A stretch of 64,000 nt of DNA from Mycobacterium sp. URHD0025 (GTDB taxonomy: Bacteria; Actinomycetota; Actinomycetes; Mycobacteriales; Mycobacteriaceae). Under the pieces are notes generated by a model that saw only the letters and a list, made by a program, of their open reading frames with translations, did not search any database and was not told the DNA's origin. The DNA lies in assembly GCF_000426065.1 (NCBI RefSeq), contig NZ_AUEQ01000008.1:124001-188000 (forward strand), given 5' to 3'. A program made the translations under genes and the position numbers. Positions 9,324 through 18,880 of this stretch are shown here, in pieces. How positions within the stretch are numbered: the first letter of the stretch is position 1; every line of letters starts with the position of its first letter.

Positions 9324-9692
9324 ATGAGCCGTATCGACGCCGTACTACAGCAGGCCCGTGCCCGCCTGCACCGTCTGCCCGCTTCGGACCTTCCCGACGC
9401 GCTGGAATCCGGTGCCGTGCTGGTCGACATCCGGCCGGCCGCCCAACGGGCCGCCGAGGGCTCGGTGCCCGGCGCACTGATCATCGAGCGCAACGTGCTG
9501 GAGTGGCGCTGCGATCCGACCAGCGATGCCCGGATACCGCAGGCCGTCGACGACGACGTCTACTGGGTGATCCTGTGCTCGGAGGGCTACACCTCGAGCC
9601 TGGCCGCTGCCTCATTGGTGGACCTCGGGCTGCACCGATCCACTGATGTCATCGGCGGCTATCACGCGCTGGTCGCCGCCGGACACGCCTGA
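9324..9692 (+). CDS. Rhodanese-like domain protein (Rv1066-like)
   Basis: A 122-residue single-domain rhodanese. The active-site loop LCSEGYTSS carries Cys85, the residue that takes a persulfide in sulfurtransferases, and VLVDIRP is the typical first motif. The ATG at 9324 has GGAG at 9312-9315 and is preferred to the GTG at 9315. It lies directly behind the cysteine-dioxygenase-like gene, probably co-transcribed with it, consistent with handling of oxidised or sulfane sulfur. The acceptor is unknown. Confidence 0.85.
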   Translation: MSRIDAVLQQARARLHRLPASDLPDALESGAVLVDIRPAAQRAAEGSVPGALIIERNVLEWRCDPTSDARIPQAVDDDVYWVILCSEGYTSSLAAASLVDLGLHRSTDVIGGYHALVAAGHA

Positions 9693-9703
9693 TCGGCTGC
9701 GGC

Positions 9704-11422
9704 TCAGGCGTTTTCGTTGTTCGACAGCATCGGGCGCAGTTTCGCGGTCAGCTCCGGCGTCCACCCGGGCGGCTGCAGCACCGCGGCCCACGCGTCGGCC
9801 ACGTTCTTCACGTACACATGGCCGTGGCCGTCGGGTACGTCGACCGCCACCGCCATATCCGCTGACACCTGCAGGAACGTCACCACCGGAATCCACTCCA
9901 TGCGACGGGACACGTCGTACCCGCGGGGCTCGCGGAGCCAGTCCGGTTTGGCGAACAGCAAGTCGGGCGTCCACCACGAAATCGGGTCCGACGCGTGTTG
10001 CAGGTACACCGCGCGGGGGTGGCCCCATGGCGCGTCCGGCCGGTCCAGATTCTCGGCTGTCGCACTGAACCGGACGTTTTCGCCCTTGTCGTAGATCGGT
10101 AACCACTCCGGCGAACCGGCATCGCGATCGCGGGTCAGCGTGGTCCAGATCGTGTTCTTGAACGTGGGGCCCGAGAACAGCGCACCATCCGTACGGGCGA
10201 CGAGATTGTTCAGTGCCAAGAACGGTGCCTCGCCGCCGAACGACCCCAGGCTTTCGCCGAATACCACCAACTTCGGGCGCTTTTCCTGCGGCATCGCGCG
10301 CACCAACGCGTCGACCGCCTCGAACAACGCCTGCCCGGCCTGCAGCGCGTTCTCCTGATCGACCAGGAACGAAAGCCAGCTGGGCAGGAACGAGTACTGC
10401 ATGCTCACGATCGCGGTGTTGCCGTTGTACATGTACTCCAGCGCCGAGGCCTCGGCCTCGTTGATCCAGCCCGTGCCGGTCGTCGTGGCCACGGCGACCA
10501 CCGCCCGGTTCAGCCCGCCGGTGCGCTGTAATTCCCTGGCAGCCAACGCCGCGGTGGCCTTGATGCCGTCAGCGGAATGCAGGCCGGCGTAGGCACGGAT
10601 CGGTTCGGTTGCGGGTTTGCCGTTGAACCGCGAAAGTTGTTGCACGGTAGGGCCGGCCGATACGAACACCCGGCCCTGATGGCCCAGCGTTTCCCATGGG
10701 GACAGCGATTGCGGGCCACCCGAGCGCAGATTCGACATCGGCGCGGCGAAGTCAGGGTCGTCCTCATCGTTGACCGCCGCGAAGGTCCGGTTGATGGTGT
10801 CCATCGCCACCCGGGCCACCACACCGTTCAGCAGGGCGACGCTCAACGCCAACAACAAAGCCACGACCACAACGGCCGAAACCCGTGGTGGAAGAAAGCG
10901 ATCCAGCTTGAGGTCCAGGAAGCGCACCAGTTTGCCGATCAGCTGGCCCACTTCGACGAACGCGAACAGCACCACGATCGACAGCACCGCGGTCAACGGG
11001 TGATCCCAGAACGTCAGCCGCGGCACTCCCATAAAGTCGCGGATCTCGTCCTGCCAGACGTGGAAATAGACGATCATCAGGACCTGGCCGATGACGCCGA
11101 CGACCAGCAAGGTCAGCCACGCCCACTTCGGCGCACGCGGGCTGGTCTCCGCCGAACGCATGTAGCGGACCAGCCACACCCCGAAAACGCCCAGCCCATA
11201 GCCCGTCGCGCCGGCGGCCCCGCTGACCAGACCCTGGAACAGCGGGCCGCGCGGCAGCAGCGACGGCGTCAGGGAGAACCAGATGAACACCAGACCCACC
11301 GCGGTACCGAAGAACGTGTAGTGGCGCAGCCACCACACCGGCTGGGCCACCGGTTCGGCAGCGGGCTCGGAAGAAGCCTCGGCCGTTTCGGTGGCCGGTG
11401 AGGGTGAGTCGGTGTCGGTCAC
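9704..11422 (-). CDS. Alpha/beta-hydrolase membrane protein (Rv1069c-like)
   Basis: A 572-residue protein with about four or five transmembrane helices in the first 220 residues, then a soluble C-terminal domain. In that domain GESLGSFGG is a serine-hydrolase nucleophile elbow, and a His lies in GHGHVY near the end. It corresponds to M. tuberculosis Rv1069c. It probably hydrolyses an ester or amide at the membrane, substrate unknown. It begins 9 bases after echA8 stops, so it is likely the last gene of an echA9-echA8 operon. Confidence 0.82.
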   Translation of the reverse strand: MTDTDSPSPATETAEASSEPAAEPVAQPVWWLRHYTFFGTAVGLVFIWFSLTPSLLPRGPLFQGLVSGAAGATGYGLGVFGVWLVRYMRSAETSPRAPKWAWLTLLVVGVIGQVLMIVYFHVWQDEIRDFMGVPRLTFWDHPLTAVLSIVVLFAFVEVGQLIGKLVRFLDLKLDRFLPPRVSAVVVVALLLALSVALLNGVVARVAMDTINRTFAAVNDEDDPDFAAPMSNLRSGGPQSLSPWETLGHQGRVFVSAGPTVQQLSRFNGKPATEPIRAYAGLHSADGIKATAALAARELQRTGGLNRAVVAVATTTGTGWINEAEASALEYMYNGNTAIVSMQYSFLPSWLSFLVDQENALQAGQALFEAVDALVRAMPQEKRPKLVVFGESLGSFGGEAPFLALNNLVARTDGALFSGPTFKNTIWTTLTRDRDAGSPEWLPIYDKGENVRFSATAENLDRPDAPWGHPRAVYLQHASDPISWWTPDLLFAKPDWLREPRGYDVSRRMEWIPVVTFLQVSADMAVAVDVPDGHGHVYVKNVADAWAAVLQPPGWTPELTAKLRPMLSNNENA

Positions 11423-11431
11423 CCGTCGACT

Positions 11432-12208
11432 TTAGCGATGGGTGAAGTTGGCGGCGCGCTTCTCAGAGAACGCCGCCATGCCTTCCTTCTGGTCGGCTGT
11501 GGCGAAGGCCGAGTGGAACAGCCTGCGCTCGTAGAGCAATCCTTCGGCCAGGCTGGACTCGAAGGCGCGGTTGACCGCTTCCTTGGCCATCCGCGAGGCC
11601 GAAAGTGACATCCCGGCGATGGTCTCCGCCACGGCGAGGGCCTCGTCGATCAGGGAGTCGGCCGGCACCAGGCGGGAAACCAGGCCTGCGCGTTCGGCTT
11701 CCACGGCGTCGATGGTGCGGCCGGTGAGGATCAGGTCCATCGCCTTGGCCTTGCCGATGGCCCGGGTCAGCCGCTGCGAACCGCCCATGCCGGGGAGCAC
11801 GCCCAGCTTGATCTCGGGCTGACCGAACTTGGCCGTATCCGCGGCGATCAAGATGTCGCACATCATCGCCAGCTCGCAGCCGCCGCCGAGCGCGTAGCCG
11901 GCGACCGCGGCGATCGTGGGCGTGCGGGTGGCCGCGAACTTCGACCACAGCTCGAAGAAGTCGGCCGAGTACACGTCGGCGAAAGACAGCTCGGCCATCT
12001 CCTTGATGTCGGCGCCGGCGGCGAAGGCCTTCTCGTTGCCGGTGAGGATGATGGCGCCGACGCCGGAGTCGCGGTCGAGTTCGGCTGCTGCACTGGTCAC
12101 TTCGGTCATGACCTGGCTGTTGAGCGCATTGAGCGCCTTGGGCCGGTTCAGGGTGATGGTGGCGACCCGGTCGGTGCGGGTAACCAGGATCGTCTCGAAC
12201 TCACTCAT
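11432..12208 (-). CDS. echA8: Enoyl-CoA hydratase EchA8
   Basis: A 258-residue crotonase-family protein starting [11 protein letters not shown]. Signature elements are [11 protein letters not shown] (oxyanion loop), [15 protein letters not shown] with the first catalytic Glu, and [15 protein letters not shown] with the second, so both hydratase glutamates are present. It hydrates 2-enoyl-CoA in beta-oxidation. The ATG at 12208 has an AGGAGG Shine-Dalgarno sequence and overlaps the echA9 stop as ATGA, indicating translational coupling. It matches Rv1070c. Confidence 0.92.
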   Translation of the reverse strand: MSEFETILVTRTDRVATITLNRPKALNALNSQVMTEVTSAAAELDRDSGVGAIILTGNEKAFAAGADIKEMAELSFADVYSADFFELWSKFAATRTPTIAAVAGYALGGGCELAMMCDILIAADTAKFGQPEIKLGVLPGMGGSQRLTRAIGKAKAMDLILTGRTIDAVEAERAGLVSRLVPADSLIDEALAVAETIAGMSLSASRMAKEAVNRAFESSLAEGLLYERRLFHSAFATADQKEGMAAFSEKRAANFTHR

Positions 12209-13251
12209 TTGGACTCCTCCTGAAAGGTCAGATCGGGTTCTGCCGGAACGAAGTACGCCTCGACGTCGGCGGGGGTGACCGCGGCGATCGAGGCGGGGGA
12301 CCACTGCGGGTTGCGGTCCTTGTCGACGAGCTGGGCGCGGATGCCCTCGACGAAATCATGGGATTTCACCGATGCGCACGAGGTCCGGTATTCCTGGCGC
12401 AGCACGTCTTCCAGTGTCTCCAGCTTGGCGGCCCGGCGCACTGCTTCCAGCGTCACCGCCAGGGCGACGGGGGAGCGGGTGGCGATCAGGTCGGCCGCCT
12501 TTTCGGCGGCGCCTCCGTGGCCACGAAGCGCGGTGACGATGTCTGACACGGTGTCGCCGGCATAGCACTCGTCGATCCAGGCGCGCTGGTCCAGCAGAGG
12601 GCCGGCCGGCGGTTCGACGGCGTAGGTGGCCAGGGCGTTCTCGACGCCGTCGGCGACGACGGACTCGGTGAAGGCGGCCAGCTTGTCATGGGGCACGTAG
12701 TGATCGGCGAAACCCATGGCGATCGCGTCGGCCCCAGAGAACGGTGCGCCGGTGAGTGCGGCGTGCAGTCCCAACCGGCCCGGAGCCCGCGACAGAAGAT
12801 AGGTACCGCCGACGTCGGGGATGAAGCCGATGCCGACCTCGGGCATCGCCATCTTGGTGGTGTCGGTGGCGATCCGAACGGTCCCGTGCGCGGCCACACC
12901 CACACCACCGCCCATCACGATGCCGTCCATCAACGCCACGTACGGCTTTGGATAGCTGCCGATGTAGGCGTTGAGCAGGTACTCGTCGTACCAGAAGCGG
13001 CGTGCGTCGGCGCCGCCCTCACGAGCGCTGTGATAGAGCGCCACGACATCGCCACCCGCGCACAGGCCGCGTTCGCCGGAACCGGTCAGCAGCACGGTGT
13101 GCACGGACTCGTCGTTCTCCCAGGCGTGGAGCGCCTCGGACATGCCCGCGACCATCGCATCGTTGAGCGAGTTGATCGCCTTGGGCCGGTTCAGCGTGAG
13201 GATGCCGACGCCGTTGCGGACACTTACTAGGACGTCCTCGTTTTCTGTCAC
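12205..13251 (-). CDS. echA9: 3-hydroxyisobutyryl-CoA hydrolase / EchA9
   Basis: A crotonase-family protein of 348 residues, longer than a hydratase. The motifs [19 protein letters not shown] and [14 protein letters not shown] are characteristic of 3-hydroxyisobutyryl-CoA hydrolases, which use the Glu and Asp of the last motif to cleave the thioester in valine breakdown. M. tuberculosis calls the orthologue echA9 (Rv1071c), though the enzyme is a hydrolase by family. I place the start at the GTG at 13251; a TTG at 13260 gives three more residues. It is the first gene of the echA9-echA8 unit. Confidence 0.88.
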   Translation of the reverse strand: MTENEDVLVSVRNGVGILTLNRPKAINSLNDAMVAGMSEALHAWENDESVHTVLLTGSGERGLCAGGDVVALYHSAREGGADARRFWYDEYLLNAYIGSYPKPYVALMDGIVMGGGVGVAAHGTVRIATDTTKMAMPEVGIGFIPDVGGTYLLSRAPGRLGLHAALTGAPFSGADAIAMGFADHYVPHDKLAAFTESVVADGVENALATYAVEPPAGPLLDQRAWIDECYAGDTVSDIVTALRGHGGAAEKAADLIATRSPVALAVTLEAVRRAAKLETLEDVLRQEYRTSCASVKSHDFVEGIRAQLVDKDRNPQWSPASIAAVTPADVEAYFVPAEPDLTFQEESK

Positions 13252-13425
13252 GAGTTGCAATCTAGTTCGGACCCCCAGTGATGGTGCGCTACGGGTAGGG
13301 TTTGCCTCAAGATCGAACCTGGAAGTTTCCTGGGAGTCTTTTCGGCTCGACGGGAACCCACCCGGAACATTGATCGTTGAGCTAGTAGTTCGTTCTCGAA
13401 CATCTCATAGGAGAGGAACACGACG

Positions 13426-14274
13426 GTGCGCGAAACCAGCAACCCGGTATTCCGCAGCCTGCCTAAGACGCAGGGCGGATACGCAAATTTCGGTACCGGA
13501 GCCGCCGGCTTCGGTGCACAGCAGGTGCAGGCGCAGCCCTACGCGCAGGAGTACCTGCAGCAGCCGCAGACCGGCGTTTCCCGGCCGCTGACCATCGATG
13601 ACGTCGTCACCAAGACCGGCATCACGTTGGCTGTCGTGTCAGCAGTCGCGGTCGTGTCCTACTTCATGGTGGCCGCGAACCAGGCGCTGATGGGACCGGT
13701 CACCTTGATCGGCGGCCTCGGCGGCCTGGTCATGGTGCTCATCGCCACCTTCGGCCGTAAGCAGGACAACCCGGCCATCGTGCTGAGCTACGCAGCGCTT
13801 GAGGGTCTGTTCCTCGGTGGCGCGTCGTTCCTCTTCGCCAACCTCGTGTCCAACGGCGGACCCACCATGATCTTCCAGGCCGTCGTGGCCTCGATCGGTG
13901 TGTTCATCGGCATGCTCGTGGTCTACAAGACCGGTGCCATCCGGGTGACGCCCAAGTTCACCCGGATGATCGTCGCCGCGATGTTCGGCGTCCTCGCACT
14001 GGTTCTGGTGAACTTCGTGCTCGCGATGTTCGGCGTCGGAGGCGGCGAAGGCCTGGGCCTGCGCTCGGGCGGTGGCCTGTCTATCGCGTTCTCGCTCTTC
14101 GTGATCGCCTTGGCGGCGTTCAGCTTCCTGATCGACTTCGACGCCGCCGACCAGATGATCCGTGCGGGTGCGCCGGAGAAGGCCGCGTGGGGCATCGCCC
14201 TGGGCCTGACCGTCACCCTGGTCTGGCTGTACATCGAGATCCTTCGGTTGCTGTCGTACTTCAACAACGACTAG
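13426..14274 (+). CDS. Bax inhibitor-1/YccA family membrane protein (Rv1072-like)
   Basis: A 282-residue integral membrane protein. The first 60 residues are Gln/Pro/Gly-rich and cytosolic, followed by about seven transmembrane helices with the family pattern (the conserved C-terminal half includes FLIDFDAADQMI). Homologues act as calcium-leak channels or membrane-stress proteins; the mycobacterial function is not known. The GTG start at 13426 is preceded by GGAGAGGAA. It corresponds to Rv1072 and ends in a classical terminator. Confidence 0.85.
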   Translation: MRETSNPVFRSLPKTQGGYANFGTGAAGFGAQQVQAQPYAQEYLQQPQTGVSRPLTIDDVVTKTGITLAVVSAVAVVSYFMVAANQALMGPVTLIGGLGGLVMVLIATFGRKQDNPAIVLSYAALEGLFLGGASFLFANLVSNGGPTMIFQAVVASIGVFIGMLVVYKTGAIRVTPKFTRMIVAAMFGVLALVLVNFVLAMFGVGGGEGLGLRSGGGLSIAFSLFVIALAAFSFLIDFDAADQMIRAGAPEKAAWGIALGLTVTLVWLYIEILRLLSYFNND

Positions 14275-14289
14275 CGACCCTGCCCCGAG

Positions 14290-14324
14290 AAAGGCGTCCG
14301 CGATTGCGGGCGCCTTTTTCTTTT
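14290..14324 (+). terminator. Rho-independent terminator of the Bax-inhibitor-like gene
   Basis: An 11-base stem (AAGGCGTCCGC with GCGGGCGCCTT, allowing a G-T pair) with a 4-base loop, followed by TTTTTCTTTT. It lies 16 bases after the stop codon and is one of the few clear T-tailed terminators here. Confidence 0.85.
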
Positions 14325-14327
14325 GGG

Positions 14328-14386
14328 TTGACTCTGCGATGAGGGCGCAGGTCTCTCGCACGTTTGCACCCAGAGCGCAGAGTCAA
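14328..14386 (+). repeat. Dispersed palindromic element, copy A
   Basis: The outer arms TTGACTCTGCG (14328-14338) and CGCAGAGTCAA (14376-14386) pair perfectly over 11 bases. The interior carries GAGGGCGCA, CTCGCAC and TTTGCACC. The same words in the same order occur at 15341-15397 and 56588-56650. This copy is the most diverged in the inner stem. It lies between two genes of the same direction, just after a true terminator. Confidence 0.75.
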
Positions 14387-14491
14387 ACGGGCGGCATGCG
14401 CGAGATGGATATCCCCAAGCCAAGATTCATCCACATCGCGAAGCCCCGGATAGTGCGGCGGGGGACGAATGTCGGCAACTGAAACCAGCCT

Positions 14492-15343
14492 GTGGCCATG
14501 GACATCGCAAGCGATCCCTTCGTCGGCAGTGAGGCTTTGGCATGCGGTGCGGTGAACCGCTACGAGTTGCGCCGCTACTACCGATCGCTGATGCCAAATG
14601 TGTACCTGGACAAGCGGATTGCCCCGACGTTGCGGCGACGAACGCAGGCGGCGTGGTTGTGGTCGCATCGCGAAGCGGTGGTCGCGGGTCTTGCCGCATC
14701 CGCGATGCATCGCGCAGAGTGGGTTGACGACGACGTTCCAGTCGAGCTGATCTGGGCGAATGCGAGGGCTCCGCGGGGAGTGATCACCCGTACCGACCTG
14801 TTGTTGCCCGGGGAGGTTCAACGGCGCGACGGGCTCAACGTGACGACGCCCGAGCGGACGGCATTCGACCTCGGCAGGCGCGGGCCACTGGGCGAAGCGG
14901 TGGCGCGCCTCGACGCGCTCGGTAATGCGACTGGATTCAAAGCTGTTGATGTCTTGGCGCTGGCGGATCGTCATCGGCATGCGCGTGGGCTACGTCAGCT
15001 TGAGGCTGCGCTCGATCTCTATGACCCGGGCGCTCAGTCGCCCAAGGAAACCTGGCTTCGTCTCATGGTCATCGACGATGGCTACCCGCGGCCGCAAACA
15101 CAGATCCCGGTGCCGGGTCGGAATGGCCGATCGCGGTATTACCTGGACATGGGGTGGGAGGAGCGGATGCTTGCGGTCGAATACGACGGCGTACAGCATG
15201 CCGATGCGCTTGGTTACGACATCGTCCGCCACGAACACATCAGGCAAGCCGGTTGGACCACGATCCAAGTAGCCAAGGGGCACCGGCGGCCCGACATCCT
15301 CGCCCGCGTAGCCGCTGCCTGGCGTGCGTCGTCACGCCGGTGA
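14492..15343 (+). CDS. Rv1073-like protein: N-terminal AbiEi-like region plus PD-(D/E)XK-type (DUF559-like) nuclease fold
   Basis: A 283-residue protein, the same length as recalled for M. tuberculosis Rv1073, which lies at this exact position. The N-terminal part (residues about 1-110: YELRRYYRSLMPNVYLDK, TPERTAFDL) resembles the AbiEi-type winged-helix region found in many actinobacterial proteins. The C-terminal part has YLDMGWEERMLAVEYDGVQH, the Asp...Glu-Tyr-Asp-Gly...His pattern of Vsr/DUF559-like restriction-endonuclease folds. A DNA-cleaving role is possible but unproven. An ATG at 14498 is an alternative start. Copies of the same palindromic element lie on both sides, and the stop codon sits inside the right one. 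Confidence 0.72.
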   Translation: MAMDIASDPFVGSEALACGAVNRYELRRYYRSLMPNVYLDKRIAPTLRRRTQAAWLWSHREAVVAGLAASAMHRAEWVDDDVPVELIWANARAPRGVITRTDLLLPGEVQRRDGLNVTTPERTAFDLGRRGPLGEAVARLDALGNATGFKAVDVLALADRHRHARGLRQLEAALDLYDPGAQSPKETWLRLMVIDDGYPRPQTQIPVPGRNGRSRYYLDMGWEERMLAVEYDGVQHADALGYDIVRHEHIRQAGWTTIQVAKGHRRPDILARVAAAWRASSRR

Positions 15344-15397
15344 CTCTGCGGTGAGGGCGCGGGTTACTCGCACTTTTGCGCCCTCACCGCAGAGTCA
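15341..15397 (+). repeat. Dispersed palindromic element, copy B (perfect 20-base arms)
   Basis: Arms 15341-15360 and 15378-15397 pair perfectly over 20 bases around a 17-base loop with the core CTCGCACTTTT. It overlaps the stop codon of the Rv1073-like gene by three bases and ends 8 bases before the end of the convergent fadA3 gene. Sequence is shared with copies A and C. It may act as a bidirectional terminator. Confidence 0.82.
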
Positions 15398-15404
15398 AAG
15401 CCAA

Positions 15405-16622
<1,218 letters not shown>

Positions 16623-16667
16623 GACGGCTCCTGGGATATCGAATGGCTTGGAAAACTCAGGTTGAAA

Positions 16668-17621
16668 CTAGCCCGCGTGCACCACGATGGGTGCGGGCAC
16701 CCCGGTTGAGCGGCGCCACAGCCTGCTCACCGAGCCCAGCCGGGTCAGCAGTGTCCGGGTATCGGCGGATCCGGATTCCAATGCCGCGTCGCCGTCCCAT
16801 TCGCCGAGCGCATTGCACAGCGCGGGAAGCAACTGCTTGGCCGCCAGCGCATAGCCTGCTGCCGACGGGTGGAACATGTCTTCGGAGAACAACAGGTCAG
16901 GGGCCTTGTAGAACTCTGGTGCCAGCAGGTCGGAGAACGGCACCGGAACGCCGCCGGCGACCCGCACCGCGCCGGCCTGGGCGCGGGCCAGCCGCAAACC
17001 CCGCCGGCGGGTGTACCAGCGCAGCGGCTGCGGGATCGCGGTGATCACGCCGAAGTCCGGGCAGGTGCCGACCACGACGACGGCCCCCGCCGAGCGCAAC
17101 CGGTGGACCGCGGCACCCAGCCGGCGCGCCGATGCCCCGAGGCCGTTGGGCTTGGTGATGTCGTTGGCGCCGACCATGATCACCGCGGCATCCGGCGGCG
17201 GCCCGGCCACGAACATGGCGTCGATCTGCCCGGACAGGCCTTTCGAGGTGGCACCCACAATCGCCTTGGTACTCAAGCGGACTCGCTTGTCGAGCTGCTC
17301 GGCCACACCGCGCGCGATCAAGACCCCCGGCACCTCGTCGGGCACGTGGCAGCCGTATCCGGTGGCCGTGGAGTCGCCGAAGATCATCAGGTGCAGGTCG
17401 AACGGGACGCCGCGCTCCCATTTCTGCACCGGCCCGCCGCCGGGGAGATACACGCCGTCGGCGCGAGGCGGGATGTCCCAGGATTTCGGGATGACCTGGC
17501 GGGCCTTGTCGGCCTGCCCGTTCAACAGATTGCGCGCTCCGATGTAGGCCGAAGCCGTAGAAGCCAACGTCGCCGCAGCAGCGAAAGTGATGGTCGACCG
17601 ACGCGCCAAGCGTGTGCCCAC
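16668..17621 (-). CDS. Secreted SGNH/GDSL-family hydrolase (Rv1075c-like)
   Basis: A 317-residue protein with an Arg-rich N-terminus and an Ala-rich hydrophobic segment (residues about 9-27), fitting a signal peptide or anchor. The GDSL block is MIFGDSTATG (Ser nucleophile), the Asn is in VGANDI, and DMFHPSAAGY carries the catalytic Asp and His, so the SGNH set is complete. Likely an exported esterase acting on cell-envelope or host lipids. The GTG start at 17621 faces the divergent lipU gene across 190 bases. Corresponds to Rv1075c. Confidence 0.85.
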   Translation of the reverse strand: MGTRLARRSTITFAAAATLASTASAYIGARNLLNGQADKARQVIPKSWDIPPRADGVYLPGGGPVQKWERGVPFDLHLMIFGDSTATGYGCHVPDEVPGVLIARGVAEQLDKRVRLSTKAIVGATSKGLSGQIDAMFVAGPPPDAAVIMVGANDITKPNGLGASARRLGAAVHRLRSAGAVVVVGTCPDFGVITAIPQPLRWYTRRRGLRLARAQAGAVRVAGGVPVPFSDLLAPEFYKAPDLLFSEDMFHPSAAGYALAAKQLLPALCNALGEWDGDAALESGSADTRTLLTRLGSVSRLWRRSTGVPAPIVVHAG

Positions 17622-17813
17622 GTGATCAGTTTAGGCGGACGAGACGGGTTGTCCGCGTGGCGATGCAGCGTGGCGATCACAGTGCTGTATCAAGTCCGGT
17701 ATCAAATCAGTTTATTTGACTGTTGAACTGTTTACGGATGTCAAGCTAAGTTACCCGGGTTGTCTGAGTGACGAAGCTCACCTAGCACTACAAAGACGTA
17801 GGAAGTGGTGACG

Positions 17814-18851
17814 ATGACTGCACCGAGCAAGGTAGCCAGGTCTCATCATGCTGGTATAGCCCCAGCTAGGGCGTACCGCGGGCGTAGGTTTCCGGTCAGT
17901 GACGGTGCACCCGTCGAGGTGGTCGAGGACGGCCCGAGTCTGGCCGGCCGATTGGCTTCGCTGGCGGCGATGCTGACAATCAAACCGACATTGGCAATTG
18001 GTAGCCACGTACCGCATCTGCCGTGGCCGTTCGGGCTCGTCAATTTCGCCGCGCGGCTGCTCCGCCCGGTCCCGGGCACCATCAAGGCCACCATCGCGTT
18101 GCCCCACTGCACCGCGCAGCTGGTCCGCGCCGACGGCGTACTGCCCGCCGACGGGAAGCGCAGCGTCATTCTGTACCTGCACGGCGGTGCGTTCCTGGCC
18201 TGTGGCGCCAACACACACTCCGGCATCGTGACCGCGCTGTCGGGATATGCCGACAGCCCGGTGCTCGTCGTCGACTACCGCATGGTCCCCAAGCACTCGG
18301 TGGGCACCGCGATCGACGACTGTTACGACGCCTACCAGTGGCTGCGGCTGACCGGCTATGAACCGGACCAGATCGTGCTGGCCGGCGACTCGGCGGGCGG
18401 CTACCTGTCGCTGGCTCTCGCCGAGCGCCTGCTCGACGAGGGCGAAGTCCCCGCCGCCATCGTGACGATGTCGCCACTGTTCGAGATCGACAACGAATCG
18501 CGGGCCAACCACCCGAACATCCACTCCGACGCGATGTTCCCGGCCAAGGCGTTCGACGCACTCGTCGAGCTCGTCGAGGCCGCGGCCAAACGCAAGGGCG
18601 AGCAGGTCTACGAGCCGCTCGATCACGTAGAGCCCGGTCTGCCGCGCACGCTGATCCACGCGTCCGGCTCGGAGGTTCTGCTCAGCGATGCGCGCAAAGG
18701 GGCGCACATGCTGGCAGCCGCCGGGGTGCCGGTCGAGCTGCGGATCTGGCCCGGTCAGATGCACGTCTTCCAGCTCGCGTCGCCCCTGGTGTCGGAAGCG
18801 AAGCGGTCGTTGCGCCAGATCGGCGAATACATTCGAGAGGCCACCTGGTGA
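17814..18851 (+). CDS. lipU: Alpha/beta-hydrolase of the hormone-sensitive-lipase family, LipU
   Basis: A 345-residue esterase/lipase. The oxyanion motif HGGAF is at residues 123-127 and the nucleophile elbow GDSAGG has Ser193. The catalytic Asp lies in the C-terminal strand and the His in GQMHVF. The ATG at 17814 has GGAAG 8 bases upstream; two in-frame GTG codons just before it are less likely. The upstream region is relatively AT-rich and has GTATCAA twice, 12 bases apart (17687 and 17699), a possible regulator site. It corresponds to Rv1076. The substrate is probably a short-chain or carboxyl ester. Confidence 0.87.
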   Translation: MTAPSKVARSHHAGIAPARAYRGRRFPVSDGAPVEVVEDGPSLAGRLASLAAMLTIKPTLAIGSHVPHLPWPFGLVNFAARLLRPVPGTIKATIALPHCTAQLVRADGVLPADGKRSVILYLHGGAFLACGANTHSGIVTALSGYADSPVLVVDYRMVPKHSVGTAIDDCYDAYQWLRLTGYEPDQIVLAGDSAGGYLSLALAERLLDEGEVPAAIVTMSPLFEIDNESRANHPNIHSDAMFPAKAFDALVELVEAAAKRKGEQVYEPLDHVEPGLPRTLIHASGSEVLLSDARKGAHMLAAAGVPVELRIWPGQMHVFQLASPLVSEAKRSLRQIGEYIREATW

Positions 18852-18880
18852 GCTCTCGGCGGGCCTGAGACCATTGACGT

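Noticed and set aside
14328..15397. Composite mobile element formed by repeats A and B around the Rv1073-like gene
   Set aside because: The gene lies in the same place as Rv1073 in M. tuberculosis, so it is part of the conserved backbone. No target-site duplication was seen and the repeats are in direct orientation as whole units; a third copy is elsewhere.
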